Source: Symbiodinium natans
Lineage: Eukaryota; Sar; Dinophyceae; Suessiales; Symbiodiniaceae
Reading direction: 5' to 3'
Assembly: GCA_905221605.1 (NCBI GenBank)
Contig: CAJNDS010000725.1
Coordinates: 17,501 to 80,133, forward strand
DNA length: 62,633 nucleotides
The position numbers and the translations under genes are program-made. The notes beneath the pieces are model-generated. The model saw nothing but the letters and a program-made list of their open reading frames with translations. It had not been told where the DNA came from and made no database searches. Below are positions 40,672-50,164 of this stretch, one piece after another. Position 1 is the stretch's first letter. Each line of letters starts with the position of its first letter.

Positions 40672-43600
40672 CTACCCAGCTCTATATCCCTTTTTCCAAA
40701 GAGCCATAAGAATTTTAGAGGCAGTAACATTCTCCACCTCTACCTTTTCCAACGATCCCTCACTTCCCGGAACAGACCCCTCCAGCCCATCCATATCTGA
40801 AGACCTTTCCATCTTTTTTGACACCACTTCGTCGAGGTAGTCTTCAGAGATCCAGGGTAAGTTCCTCTTCGAGGAAGGATTGTCACCATTGTTTGGTCCT
40901 TCACCAGGATAACCTTTTGTGCTGTCAAAGATCTTCCCAGTAGTGCGGTCCTGCGTAGAGAAGTTGGAAGCAACACGAGAGTACACTGACCACAAGAAAA
41001 TCCTTGTGCCCGCCAGTCTTGACGACCCACTGGATGTCTCCTCTTCCGGAGAGACTTCTGGCGCTTTGCCATCCCTTCCAGTGTCACCAAGTGTTTCACC
41101 TCCAGCATTTTCAATGGGAATAAGGGATTCATTGTTCCCTTGATCTAGTACCGCATCTTGTTGATCGGGGATCTCCAGCACCATTCCTGTAGGATCCACT
41201 TCTTCATCAGCATCGTCGTCCATTCTTCTCCAGAGAACTTCCAATTGATCAGCGCAAGTCGCTGCCTGGAGGAACTCCATCATTTGGTCCCTCCCGTGCT
41301 GCCAGAGAAACTCGGAATTCACCACTGTTCCTTGGCCACCAAGTCTAAGGAATGGAGCGACCAGATTGGCTACCCTTGCCATAAGTTCCACATGAACTTC
41401 CATGCCTGGACTGCGACTCCAATCATAGGCTATTGCCTCCATAGCAGTTCCAAACTTTCCAGTATCCCTGAATTCCTTTTCCAGGCCAGGAGAAAGCAGT
41501 GCACCCATCACCGAAAGAGGATAATTTCCCACCACCGGCAAGCACGGATTGTCATGGAACGAATGATGCAAATCACAATAATATCCTTGATCTCTCCTTT
41601 CAAAAAGGAGTCTCCCAGTATTCAACTGGGCGTTCAGTTCATCCACTTGAACCATTTCAGCACATATTCTCTGTGCTGTGTACGCCATTGCTGGCCAGAT
41701 GGAACGATCGGTCAGACCACGACGCATAACCCAATCAGTTGTTGGCGACTGAATCAGCGTCCTTGGATCATACACCAGAACTACCATCGCACCGTCACCC
41801 ATTGACTGATCAGCATCGTCCTCCAGTGCCAGGTTCTCATCCTGTTCGCTTGCACCCTCGGATGACATGCTAATAACCAAATTTCGATCCATCTTATTGG
41901 ACCTTTTTTGGCAGTCTCTTTGCCCCACCGGCAACTTGCCAACTGCAACCTTCCAATAAATCCGATTCAGAAGGCCTTTAACCAGCAATTGCTGAAGGTC
42001 ACTCCTCACCAAACCACCGTCCAAATTCTTCGCATCATCACCACGGAGATCATTGCTCCCACCTTCTCCTTCATTTTGGTCAGTCTCCTCGCCGGGAATT
42101 TGCACTGCTCCTTCCAGCGCCGTCTCCTGTCCAGCCACTTCATGCCCAGGAAGAACTTGAGCGCTTTCAGATCCATTCACCTGTCCAGCAACACCTTGCC
42201 CAGGTAAAACCTCATCCGTGGAGCCCACCGCCAGCGAACCAACCATAACTGAGCCATCCCTTGCTCTTTTTTGAGACTGTTCAGTTCGACGAGAAGGTTG
42301 TGGTAGCGAAAAAACTTGAGAAGTCACTTCTTGGCGGGTCTCCCCCCGCGACGCTTTGTCGCGTTCTTTGCCAAGGTGAACCGATTTTTTCTGCCCGGCA
42401 TTGGGGCCGGAAGAACCACCCATCGGAACATTGCCACGAATCGCAGTTCTCTGTGAATCCCTTTCTTGCAAAAGGATTTCCCGCATGCGGTGCACAGCAT
42501 TGGTCTCTTCCTCGCTTGAATCGCTTGAGGAAGCGGCATAAGAAACCAAAGCCTCCGCCTGATCATCATCGTCCACCACATCTGCCCACGCTCTGCTGAA
42601 CCGATACGACAACCCACCACGAGGCTTCAGTTCCAGTGGTTTTGGTTTCTCCACCACTTCCGCCGGTTGCGCTCGTCGCTGTGAGCGAGAGCGTGGCACC
42701 TGTCGCACCTGTTTTTTGTCCAGCAAGGGCCTTCCCCTTTTCACAGGTTTTGATCTTGACCGATACTTTTTTGTTGGTGGATTCACCGGTGGCATTCCAA
42801 CTCCCACCAACTTCAGCTTCTGTACACACAGCGGAGACCTCTGCGCAAGCGTCCAAGCGTCACGGTACTTGACCTTATCAAAAAGCTCCCGATAGGAGCC
42901 TCTCGGCATCGTTTTTGCACCGGAGTCTTCAGCTTCACGCACCTGAGTGAGGGTTCGCACCGCCGCTCTTCCAGTCCCTTTGTTCCCAGAAGATTGTTGT
43001 ACTCGTACAGATGCATCAGAAGGAACTGCCTTTTCCGGTCCTCCCGGTCGATATCGGACCTCACCCACCAATTGCAGAATTTTGCATGCGGTCACCTTGT
43101 TGATCCCTTTGTCAACCAAATCTTCCACAAAGATGAACTCTTGCAAGTCCGACACATTGGTCACACCAAGGGTAATCATCACCTCACTTACATGAGGGGT
43201 ATACACCCACAGGTGTTGGTTGCGAGCCATCCAATTTTCAATTGGCTCCTCTGGATTGTGAAGCTGAGTGCTAGTAGACGCAGCCACCGAATTCTTTTGT
43301 TCATCCGCTTCTTCTTCATCCAGAATACCCTTTTCACCATCTTTTTGTGACACATTGGTCATCTGCAGCGCTTTTGGTGCTGAGGAGGACGAAGATTCTG
43401 CTCCCCCACTTACTGGTGGTTGAAAAGCGTTCCTGTCAGGAATCTCCAATCCCTTTGCCCTTTGAAAGGACACATGGTTTGCCACATTCACCAAATGCTT
43501 CAACTGGGCCAGCCGGTCCTCAGACATCTCTTCGTGAGAATACTTGCAGCCAAATCGCACACGACATCTCCCTTTGAGATAGTAGTCGAAACAGCACTGG

Positions 43601-45912
43601 TGGAACCCCGCGTCCCTTATTGCCCTTCTGGAAGCATTGTCCCAAGATTTGCCAGGCTCCCAAGTCCCTTCCAATGCCACGTCATCGTCGTGGAGATACC
43701 TGCACGCAGTCCCATATTTACAACCACTTTGGTTGTAATACAGACACAGCCGTTTCTTCGTTTCACCCAGCGTAGGCTCACCTTTTGATGTCCCTTTGCC
43801 ATAGTTGTACTGGGCTCGGAAGGCCGAATCCTCCCGCTCCTGCTGCACCTCATCCACTGTACCTTCATCAGTTGGAGGGCCACCGATGTCCCCATCCTCG
43901 TCACCAGTTTTTTGGCTGTTCTTTGGCTCAGTTGGCTCTCCTTCAGGCCACCCTTCACCGTAGCGACGATGTTCATAGGAACACCCATCTCCATTTCGAC
44001 ACCTCCCTTGATTGAAGAACCTGCACAGCTTACTGTATCCAAGTGACACAGTTTTCGGAGTCGTGTGAGCCTTTTTGTACTGATCGGGATCCATATAGGT
44101 CTCTATCGGCCTGTTTTCCCTCTTGCTCATCTCCTCGACTGCACCGTCAAGCTCTTGCAGAAATCGCTTGGTGTCCAACCACAGCTCGTTCCAAAGCTCA
44201 TCTTTTCCCTTGCTCAGCAACATTGCCACCGCTTCACCCACAACTGGTCCACTAAATCTTCTTTTCTTGCGTGCCAGTTCGTAGAGCGCGTCGTGGTACT
44301 GCTTCCGGGAAAAAGTGGTTGTTTCTTCCACACCGACACGTTCTTTCTCCTCAGGCTTCCAACCATCACTTAGCAAGATGTTGTATGCGCTCCGAGCCTC
44401 ATTATTCAGGAATGCATGATCTGCAATACACTCCACAATCACGTCCATTGAACGACTCAGCAACATCCCAGTGATTTTGCCCACATAGTCATTATCAATT
44501 GTTTCATCTTCCAGGAGATTTCGACAGATCTTCTCTCCATAGAGCTGTTTCTGCTCCGCCTCCTCTTGTTCCCTTGAGGATGCTTTTGACTCGGCGAACC
44601 ACTCACGAGACTGCGGTTCCTCTGACTTCCAGTCCCATTGACCATCAGAACCTTTGTACCATTGACCAGTCTGCCATGAGCCTGTCCACCATGTACCCCA
44701 GCCGCTGTCCTTCCATTTGCGCAGCTTTGGCGAGGAATCCTCCTCGTTCTCTTCCAAAACCAGAAAGGTGTCCAAGATTATGGCACCATCATCTTCCACT
44801 CGTTTCACTGTTCCATTGACAGTATCACCAAATTGGAACTGATGTACATTGTTCCCTTCTGCAGGAATCAATACATTTAGATCACCATAGTCCAAAAAAG
44901 CTCCATACCCATTGATGCAGCGCACTAGACCAGTGATCTTATCTCCCTCTTCATAGCAATGTGTCCCAGGTGATTCCAAGGCTCCCGCTCGGGGCACTTT
45001 CTTTGCATGCTCTTCAGAAACCATCTCTGTATCATCGGCTCCTGGCGCATCCTTTGTCTTCACCTTTGGGTCACACTGCTCGCCCTGTTCCACGAGTCCC
45101 ACAAGCTCATTTTTTTTGTGCTCTTGGATTTCAGGACTTCCCTTTTTCTCTGCCAAAGGCTTTGCCTCATCTGCTTCAGTTCGCTCGGTGTCGACTTCCG
45201 GTGAACTTCCAGACGGCAACGCTTCTCCCTTCATGGGAGTGGACCCTTCATTGGTGTCCTTTGTCACACCTTCTGCAGCAGGCAAATTTTCTTCCGCTGC
45301 AGGGCGATTGAGTTGATCATCCACGGCAGGCACACTTTCTTCCACCGCAGGCTCCTTTGGTTCCATGGTTTCCAAAGGAGAATTGCCACCATCATTGACC
45401 ACAGCTGCCTCATTGGCTCCGGTGTAGTCCTTGTCATTTCGTTCCTCGCGGCTAATTTCAGGTTGCACCAGTGCGTCCACCTGTGAACCTCCATCATCAG
45501 CTGCTGCGGAGACCTGCGCCCCATTGTTGCAGTCGCCCGTGGAACGTACCACCATATGCACCTCAACCCGTGCCTCATTCGCACTCCAGGTACTATCTGG
45601 CGCATCGACCCGCGCTTCATTGGCGCTCCAGGCCTCATCTTTCTTATCAACCGTGTCTCCAGCAGTTTCAGAAGTTTCCTTTTCCCTTTGAATGGCAGAA
45701 TTCTCGGCACCAAACGAAGAGACCTCCTCAGTCGTAATGCACAACTTTTTCTCTTCGTCATCCAAATCTCCAGGGCCATCTTCCTGAACGACAGGCACCA
45801 AATTCACCACTCGCTCTTCTGTAGCCGACACAATTCCGATCTCCACATTGGGCATTTTTTCTTCTGGACCCACCGATTCCACCGCTGCCACACCCTCAGA
45901 AAGCATCCCCAT
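40672..45912 (-). CDS. Retroelement frame B: S1, three CCCH fingers, SAM-like protein
   Basis: 1746 codons, in the -1 frame relative to frame A and open upstream to about 46050. An S1-type RNA-binding segment (near residues 322-384) contains INGYGAFLDYG and DTVNGTVKRVEDDGAIIL. A Trp-rich stretch follows. Three CCCH zinc fingers lie near residues 627, 719 and 771: C-x7-C-x5-C-x3-H (CRFFNQGRC), C-x7-C-x5-C-x3-H (CLYYNQSGC) and C-x8-C-x5-C-x3-H (CFDYYLKGRC). A SAM-like segment lies near residues 882-945. The rest is charged and repetitive in composition. Overall an RNA-binding, Gag-like structural role is possible but inferred. The frame ends at TAG (40674-40672), with the same frame open beyond it. 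Confidence 0.65.
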   Translation of the reverse strand: MGMLSEGVAAVESVGPEEKMPNVEIGIVSATEERVVNLVPVVQEDGPGDLDDEEKKLCITTEEVSSFGAENSAIQREKETSETAGDTVDKKDEAWSANEARVDAPDSTWSANEARVEVHMVVRSTGDCNNGAQVSAAADDGGSQVDALVQPEISREERNDKDYTGANEAAVVNDGGNSPLETMEPKEPAVEESVPAVDDQLNRPAAEENLPAAEGVTKDTNEGSTPMKGEALPSGSSPEVDTERTEADEAKPLAEKKGSPEIQEHKKNELVGLVEQGEQCDPKVKTKDAPGADDTEMVSEEHAKKVPRAGALESPGTHCYEEGDKITGLVRCINGYGAFLDYGDLNVLIPAEGNNVHQFQFGDTVNGTVKRVEDDGAIILDTFLVLEENEEDSSPKLRKWKDSGWGTWWTGSWQTGQWYKGSDGQWDWKSEEPQSREWFAESKASSREQEEAEQKQLYGEKICRNLLEDETIDNDYVGKITGMLLSRSMDVIVECIADHAFLNNEARSAYNILLSDGWKPEEKERVGVEETTTFSRKQYHDALYELARKKRRFSGPVVGEAVAMLLSKGKDELWNELWLDTKRFLQELDGAVEEMSKRENRPIETYMDPDQYKKAHTTPKTVSLGYSKLCRFFNQGRCRNGDGCSYEHRRYGEGWPEGEPTEPKNSQKTGDEDGDIGGPPTDEGTVDEVQQEREDSAFRAQYNYGKGTSKGEPTLGETKKRLCLYYNQSGCKYGTACRYLHDDDVALEGTWEPGKSWDNASRRAIRDAGFHQCCFDYYLKGRCRVRFGCKYSHEEMSEDRLAQLKHLVNVANHVSFQRAKGLEIPDRNAFQPPVSGGAESSSSSAPKALQMTNVSQKDGEKGILDEEEADEQKNSVAASTSTQLHNPEEPIENWMARNQHLWVYTPHVSEVMITLGVTNVSDLQEFIFVEDLVDKGINKVTACKILQLVGEVRYRPGGPEKAVPSDASVRVQQSSGNKGTGRAAVRTLTQVREAEDSGAKTMPRGSYRELFDKVKYRDAWTLAQRSPLCVQKLKLVGVGMPPVNPPTKKYRSRSKPVKRGRPLLDKKQVRQVPRSRSQRRAQPAEVVEKPKPLELKPRGGLSYRFSRAWADVVDDDDQAEALVSYAASSSDSSEEETNAVHRMREILLQERDSQRTAIRGNVPMGGSSGPNAGQKKSVHLGKERDKASRGETRQEVTSQVFSLPQPSRRTEQSQKRARDGSVMVGSLAVGSTDEVLPGQGVAGQVNGSESAQVLPGHEVAGQETALEGAVQIPGEETDQNEGEGGSNDLRGDDAKNLDGGLVRSDLQQLLVKGLLNRIYWKVAVGKLPVGQRDCQKRSNKMDRNLVISMSSEGASEQDENLALEDDADQSMGDGAMVVLVYDPRTLIQSPTTDWVMRRGLTDRSIWPAMAYTAQRICAEMVQVDELNAQLNTGRLLFERRDQGYYCDLHHSFHDNPCLPVVGNYPLSVMGALLSPGLEKEFRDTGKFGTAMEAIAYDWSRSPGMEVHVELMARVANLVAPFLRLGGQGTVVNSEFLWQHGRDQMMEFLQAATCADQLEVLWRRMDDDADEEVDPTGMVLEIPDQQDAVLDQGNNESLIPIENAGGETLGDTGRDGKAPEVSPEEETSSGSSRLAGTRIFLWSVYSRVASNFSTQDRTTGKIFDSTKGYPGEGPNNGDNPSSKRNLPWISEDYLDEVVSKKMERSSDMDGLEGSVPGSEGSLEKVEVENVTASKILMALWKKGYRAG

Positions 45913-46931
45913 TTCTTCCCGATCCAGATGTTGAGCTTCAGCGATGTCTGCTCGGTTTCCAGAAATCCCCTCTTCATCAGGAGAACCCGAGGTCGGGGCG
46001 TCACCACCACCCCTAGGACCGCTATCCCCGATAGTAGAGAGGAAAAATCCTTTTCACTTACACTATTTACACCGCTGTTCACACTTTCCATGCTACCCTG
46101 CTGTGCCCTAGAAGACTCAGTAGATGATGGAGACGAGGTAGCACCCAGCGTTGGCTCATCTTCCACAGGGACAATGCCCATTCCAACACCTGGCCCCTCG
46201 CTATTTCCAGCCATTCCAGTCTTCTTAGGCAACACCCATTGGGTATCACCAGTGTCCAAGCAGTAAAAATATTCTCTCCCATCCTCGTGAAAATGGCGTT
46301 CCCATGTCTTCCCATCGCAGTCGACGATTGGAAGGTCAGCAGCCTGAGACGCTTTGCCTCCACCACCAGCGTATAAGTCCTCGTCTGACTCTTGCTGTAT
46401 TCTTGCTGCCTCCAATTCCAGGATTTCTCCTTCGCTCATCACCATAGCAACAGGAACGACTCCTTCTGCGTCCCCAACAACGAGGATACTGCTTTTTGTC
46501 GCAGCAACAGGCGCAGTTTCTTCCACTTCACCTGTCAACAGATCACCACTTTCAGCCGCGAAACTCACCTTGTTGCGAGCTCGCTTGGAAACAGGGATAA
46601 CATCCCCAACCAGTTCTGTCTGGCACCCTTGCTCCACCATCTTTGACGTAGAGGAGCTTGTTGTTGGCGCCCCCGTTGATTCAGCAGATTCCGCAGCTCG
46701 AAGAAGATGCCCATGTTTGCTCAGAAGGCGCAGCAAAACTGCTTCCATCTGGTCTTCCAGTCCTTCCACCACCGGCTTCTCTTCGCCACGCATACCACCA
46801 ACATCAACCAGAGCTTCCTCATTGGGAACGACTTTTTCACCCGTTGCAGACCTTTTGACACCACCATCACCTTGGTCGCCCACATTGGAGCTTGATGATG
46901 CCACCCCAGTCCGTAACCAGTTGGTCGCCAT
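45804..46931 (-). CDS. Retroelement frame A: WW-domain protein
   Basis: 375 codons starting with ATG 46 bp into the interior beyond the candidate primer site. The N-terminal part is acidic and low in complexity. A WW-like module lies near residues 200-233 (WERHFHEDGREYFYC then DTQWVLP), so a proline-ligand interaction is plausible. The last ~80 residues appear to be out of the true frame: from about 46050 the -1 frame (frame B) carries the coding-like sequence, so the real product probably shifts there. No canonical X-XXY-YYZ slippery heptamer was found. Alternatives are a cryptic intron or an indel; the GT-AG pairs I tried there have the wrong length modulo 3. Confidence 0.6.
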   Translation of the reverse strand: MATNWLRTGVASSSSNVGDQGDGGVKRSATGEKVVPNEEALVDVGGMRGEEKPVVEGLEDQMEAVLLRLLSKHGHLLRAAESAESTGAPTTSSSTSKMVEQGCQTELVGDVIPVSKRARNKVSFAAESGDLLTGEVEETAPVAATKSSILVVGDAEGVVPVAMVMSEGEILELEAARIQQESDEDLYAGGGGKASQAADLPIVDCDGKTWERHFHEDGREYFYCLDTGDTQWVLPKKTGMAGNSEGPGVGMGIVPVEDEPTLGATSSPSSTESSRAQQGSMESVNSGVNSVSEKDFSSLLSGIAVLGVVVTPRPRVLLMKRGFLETEQTSLKLNIWIGKKWGCFLRVWQRWNRWVQKKKCPMWRSELCRLQKSEW

Positions 46932-46978
46932 GGCTTCAAGCTTCCACCCTAAAGCCGAAACACAAACCGCAGGGAACC

Positions 46979-46996
46979 TAATTTGGGCTCATAACC
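46979..46996 (-). other. Candidate primer-binding site
   Basis: GGTTATGAGCCC follows the 5' LTR immediately on the minus strand. It is loosely similar to the initiator-Met tRNA complement used by many plant elements, but it lacks a clean TGG start, so the primer tRNA is uncertain. Confidence 0.35.
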
Positions 46997-47218
46997 TACG
47001 GGGGGAACCCGAAGGGGGACGAGAAACCGAAAAGTCAACCCCAACAGAATCCCTTGATTTCCCTGGATCAACCACACAACAAACCCAAACCACAGGGCAC
47101 TCACCTTTTACTACCAGGCACATGGCCCAGTCTTGAGCCATAAAAATGATTTCCGGGTTTATTAACCCTTTCAACTTCCAACACTAACTCTTTTTACAAT
47201 ACCAGTTGCAGCTCCGCA
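46997..47218 (-). repeat. 5' LTR of the CCCH retroelement
   Basis: 222 bp, starting TGCGGAGC and ending CCCCCCGTA on the minus strand, identical to 38521-38742. It contains AATAAA, a GGTGAGT splice-donor-like site and CATTTTTATGGCTCAAG (47132-47148), which resembles the 3' part of DinoSL. Confidence 0.9.
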
Positions 47219-47585
47219 CCCTAAACCCTAAACCCTAAACCCTTTTTGCTAAACCCTAAACCCTAAACCCTAAACCCTAAACCCTAAACCCTAAACCCTA
47301 AACCCTAAACCCTAAACCCTAAACCCTAAACCCTACACAGAAGCAACTTCGAGGTGATGTGCGCCTCCATCTGCTCAGGTGAGACGGGCTTTGCTCGCGT
47401 CTCCAAGACCTCCCAAACACTCCGATCCCGGACCCCTAATACTGGGGCCTTAATAATTTGAATAGGGTTTAGGGTTTAGGGTTTAGGGTTTAGGGTTTAG
47501 GGTTTAGGGTTTAGGGTTTAGGGTTTAGGGTTAGGGTTTAGGGTTTAGGGTTTAGGGTTTAGGGTTAGGGTTTAGGGTTTAGGGC
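47219..47585. repeat. CCCTAAA array (retroelement target) and facing TTTAGGG array
   Basis: The CCCTAAA array 47219-47333 received the LTR element; its other half is 38470-38520. TTTAGGG follows at 47465-47583 after the exon 47338-47430. Confidence 0.9.
47338..47430 (-). CDS. Exon of an unidentified host gene, right of the retroelement
   Basis: Minus-strand segment reading RDRSVWEVLETRAKPV then SPEQMEAHITSKLLL, bounded by a CCCTAAA array on the left and an element with a GGGGCCTTAATAA end on the right. With 38355-38465 it suggests that the LTR element sits in an intron. Family unknown. Confidence 0.5.
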
Positions 47586-47639
47586 TGCTGGAGGGGTCTT
47601 CGTAATTGGAATAAGGTTTTGGTATCCCGGAACCCTACT

Positions 47640-47935
47640 TGGAGGTTCATGGTACTATTACTATTATTGCTATTTTTACTATTACTACTATTGTTACTGC
47701 TATTGCTGTTCCTACTACTATTACTGTTACTTCTGTTAATATTAGAATTTAAAAACTATTACAACTATGACAATACTCATTATTAGTAGTACTATTATTT
47801 CCATTATTACTATTATTTCTATTATTGCTAGTAGTTCTACTATCACTATCATTACTACTATGATTAACAATCCCAATATCATTACTACTATGGTTAACAA
47901 ATACTATCATTACTACTATGATTGACAATCCCAGT
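47640..47935 (+). repeat. TACTATTAC-rich simple sequence
   Basis: Imperfect ACTATT/ACTACT repeats over about 290 bp. Confidence 0.85.
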
Positions 47936-48039
47936 ACGAAAACTGCACTTATAAGCCCCCCAAGCCCTCTAAGTATGTTATAAGTCGACTGTTTGGCTTA
48001 GAGAGTATCCATGAACCTCCAAGTAACTTCTTGCCCGAG

Positions 48040-48085
48040 ATTCACTAAGCAGGGTGGAAAACAAACGTGTAGACATGCCTGTGGA
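48040..48085 (-). CDS. Possible small exon
   Basis: ASTGMSTRLFSTLLSESRAR on the minus strand, directly beside a dispersed element end (CATGAACCTCCAAGTAA). Possibly the same gene as 47338-47430. Confidence 0.3.
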
Positions 48086-48194
48086 GGCTCTAGGGTTTAG
48101 GGTTTAGGGGTTAGGGTTTAGGGTTTAGGGGTCAGGGTTTAGGGTTTAGGCTTTAGGGTTTGGGGTTTGGGGTTTGGGGTTTAGGGTTTAGGGA

Positions 48195-48510
48195 AGCAAA
48201 TGGATAAGAACAATGACATAAAATAATCATCAACGAATATGGGACAGTGGGAAAGAGCAATGATACTGATGTGAATTCAAAAAGATAATGATAAAAGGAG
48301 GCATACAGCTAAATTGTGACAACAACGGAAGCCATATGCACCAAAAAAGGATAGAAGTGTATCACAAGGCAGTCATAAATTGGGTAATGACTTCGTATGA
48401 GAGACCGCCTCTTTCTAGCCAGATCCACTAGTGAAAGCGAACCCGAACATGACAATGAAGCAACATGCATCTCGTGAACCAAGGCTGAAACCGCAAGAAG
48501 CAGTTTCGCA
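48195..48510. other. AT-rich unique sequence, nothing recognised
   Basis: No long open frame, repeat or element end seen. Confidence 0.5.
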
Positions 48511-48949
48511 CAGGTTTAGGGTTAGGGTCAAGGGTTTAGGGTTTCGGGTTTCGGGTACAGGGTTCAGTGTTCCGGGTGTAGGGCTTAGGGTGTAGCTTTT
48601 GGGGTTAGGGTTTAGGGTTTAGGGTTTAGGGGTTTAGGGAGTTCAGGGATTTTAGGGTTTTGTTCGCTTCGAGGGTTTAGGGTTTAGGCGGGATCACACA
48701 AAATCCCTCAACCCCTAGAGGTCGCAGGCCGCCACTAAACCCTACCCTAAACCCTAAACCCTAAATCCCGAAAGCAGGCCTTGGTGGGATGAACCAAATC
48801 CGTCCCGGTCTCCTCTGGCGCGGCACAGCAGTAGCCTCAGGGCTTAGGGTTTAGGGCTTAGGGCTTGGGGTTTGAGGTTTAGGGTTTGGGGTTTAGGGTT
48901 TAGGGTTTAGGGTTTAGGGTTTGGGGTTTGGGGTTTAGGGTTTAGGGTC

Positions 48950-49035
48950 TTTTGAGAGTTTGCGCCGCTCTTTGCTGCAAGGTTTGGGGCTTGTCTAGGC
49001 AGCCTGGCAGCTCGCGGTACCTCCTTCTCACCCCA
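48950..49035 (-). CDS. Possible exon
   Basis: GEKEVPRAARLPRQAPNLAA then KSGANSQ on the minus strand, between a TTTAGGG array and an AT-rich patch. Unidentified. Confidence 0.3.
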
Positions 49036-49329
49036 CCTCCAAGTTTGATTAATAAGTAAATTCATACAAACTGGATATATATCTATATATGCACATGTAT
49101 ATGTATGTATATATATATATACCTCGCCAACTACCCGGGCGGGGGTTGAGAGTCGAGGGTCGGAACCTAGAACCTGTAAAAACGCCAGCCAGGGCACAGA
49201 ACATGCTGGTTATGGTGGAGGACGAAGGCAGCTTGCCTGCTCCCTGTTCTGAGCCAAGATGTCTGCACTTACTAAGCCCTCAACCCTAAACCCTACACCC
49301 TAAACCCTAAACCCGAAACCCTAAGCCCT

Positions 49330-49430
49330 GCTTCGCCTTGTGGCCTTTGGCAAAGCGCTCGCCCAAATTTGCCCCAACCATACAGCCGAAACCCGCAACA
49401 CCTTGACAAGCCTCCCCTTCAATCATTTTG
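49330..49430 (-). CDS. Possible exon
   Basis: GEACQGVAGFGCMVGANLGE then RFAKGHKAKQ on the minus strand; small-residue-rich, protein-like. It abuts an element end (CTTCAATCATTTTGGGACC). Unidentified. Confidence 0.45.
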
Positions 49431-49544
49431 GGACCTTAATTGGAATAGGGCTTTGGGGATTTTATAGTATAATATTACAGGGACCATAGTAAGGGAATAC
49501 TTTTAGAAATTATTCCGACCCGTATATTCTAGCATTAGGCACCC

Positions 49545-49662
49545 CAACTTTAACAGCATCGAAAAGAGTTGCAAGTCTGCCGACAATGTGCCTTTAAGCG
49601 GAAGGTGGCTAGCCTTCTTGGCTCCTGGATCCTGAAGCCTTCATTCAGTCCAATAACCGGTT
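49545..49662 (-). CDS. Possible exon
   Basis: PVIGLNEGFRIQEPRRLATF then RLKAHCRQTCNSF on the minus strand. Position suggests the same gene as 49330-49430. Unidentified. Confidence 0.4.
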
Positions 49663-49671
49663 TAGGGTTTA

Positions 49672-49675
49672 GGGT

Positions 49676-49742
<67 letters not shown>

Positions 49743-49795
49743 GGTTTAGGGTTTAGGGTTCAAGGTTCAGGGTTCAGGGTTTAGGGTTTAGGGCT
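49672..49795 (+). repeat. TTGAGGG variant array
   Basis: Ten or so GGGTTGA units between short TTTAGGG blocks. Confidence 0.9.
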
Positions 49796-49984
49796 GAGAT
49801 AGGCTCGTTTTCTTCAGCGAGGGCGCTAGTTCAGCTCACGCTTTTTGCAGCCGCAGGGAGTTGCGATCCCCGGAAAGGGTGCCTCGGGTGCCAACTGTAA
49901 TGGCGAGCTTCGGGCTGCCCCGTACTTGAAGGCTCACGGGCAACTATAACCCTCACTGTAGGGTTTGGGGGTTTAGGGTTTAGG

Positions 49985-50058
49985 GTGTTCCAAAGTGCCG
50001 CGGTCCCGACCCGCGCCAGGAGTCGGGCCGCCTCGGTGCAGCGGATCCCACCCCAGCC
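49985..50058 (-). CDS. Possible exon
   Basis: GIRCTEAARLLARVGTAALW on the minus strand, next to GC-rich sequence. Unidentified. Confidence 0.35.
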
Positions 50059-50164
50059 ACCCAAACTACCGCCTTTTTAGAGCAGTCTAGAGCGGTCTAC
50101 TTCTCAAGGGGTTTTCACCTGCACTCTCCCCGATAGCCGGGATGGGACGTCTTGACTGCTGCTG

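Larger units (their letters stand above)
38521..47218 (-). mobile_element. Non-autonomous LTR retroelement encoding CCCH/S1/WW proteins
   Basis: An 8698-bp element bounded by 222-bp direct repeats that are identical by eye. It is flanked by CCCTA (38516-38520 and 47219-47223), a 5-bp target duplication inside a CCCTAAA array. Read on the minus strand it runs 5' LTR, candidate primer site, three long open frames, polypurine tract, 3' LTR. I found no reverse transcriptase (no YxDD core), integrase, RNase H, protease or CCHC knuckle in any frame. Identical LTRs imply a recent insertion, which must have been mobilised in trans if it moved by retrotransposition. The flanking exons 47338-47430 and 38355-38465 are both minus-strand, so it probably lies in an intron, in sense orientation. 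Confidence 0.85.

Noticed and set aside
40672-45912. Copia/Gypsy polymerase in the long retroelement frame
   Set aside because: No YxDD, DDE or DTG core found on reading the whole frame; the recognisable domains are S1, CCCH and SAM-like.
45990-46100. Intron to explain the frame A/B change in the retroelement
   Set aside because: Available GT-AG pairs have lengths of 0 or 1 modulo 3, but 2 is required.
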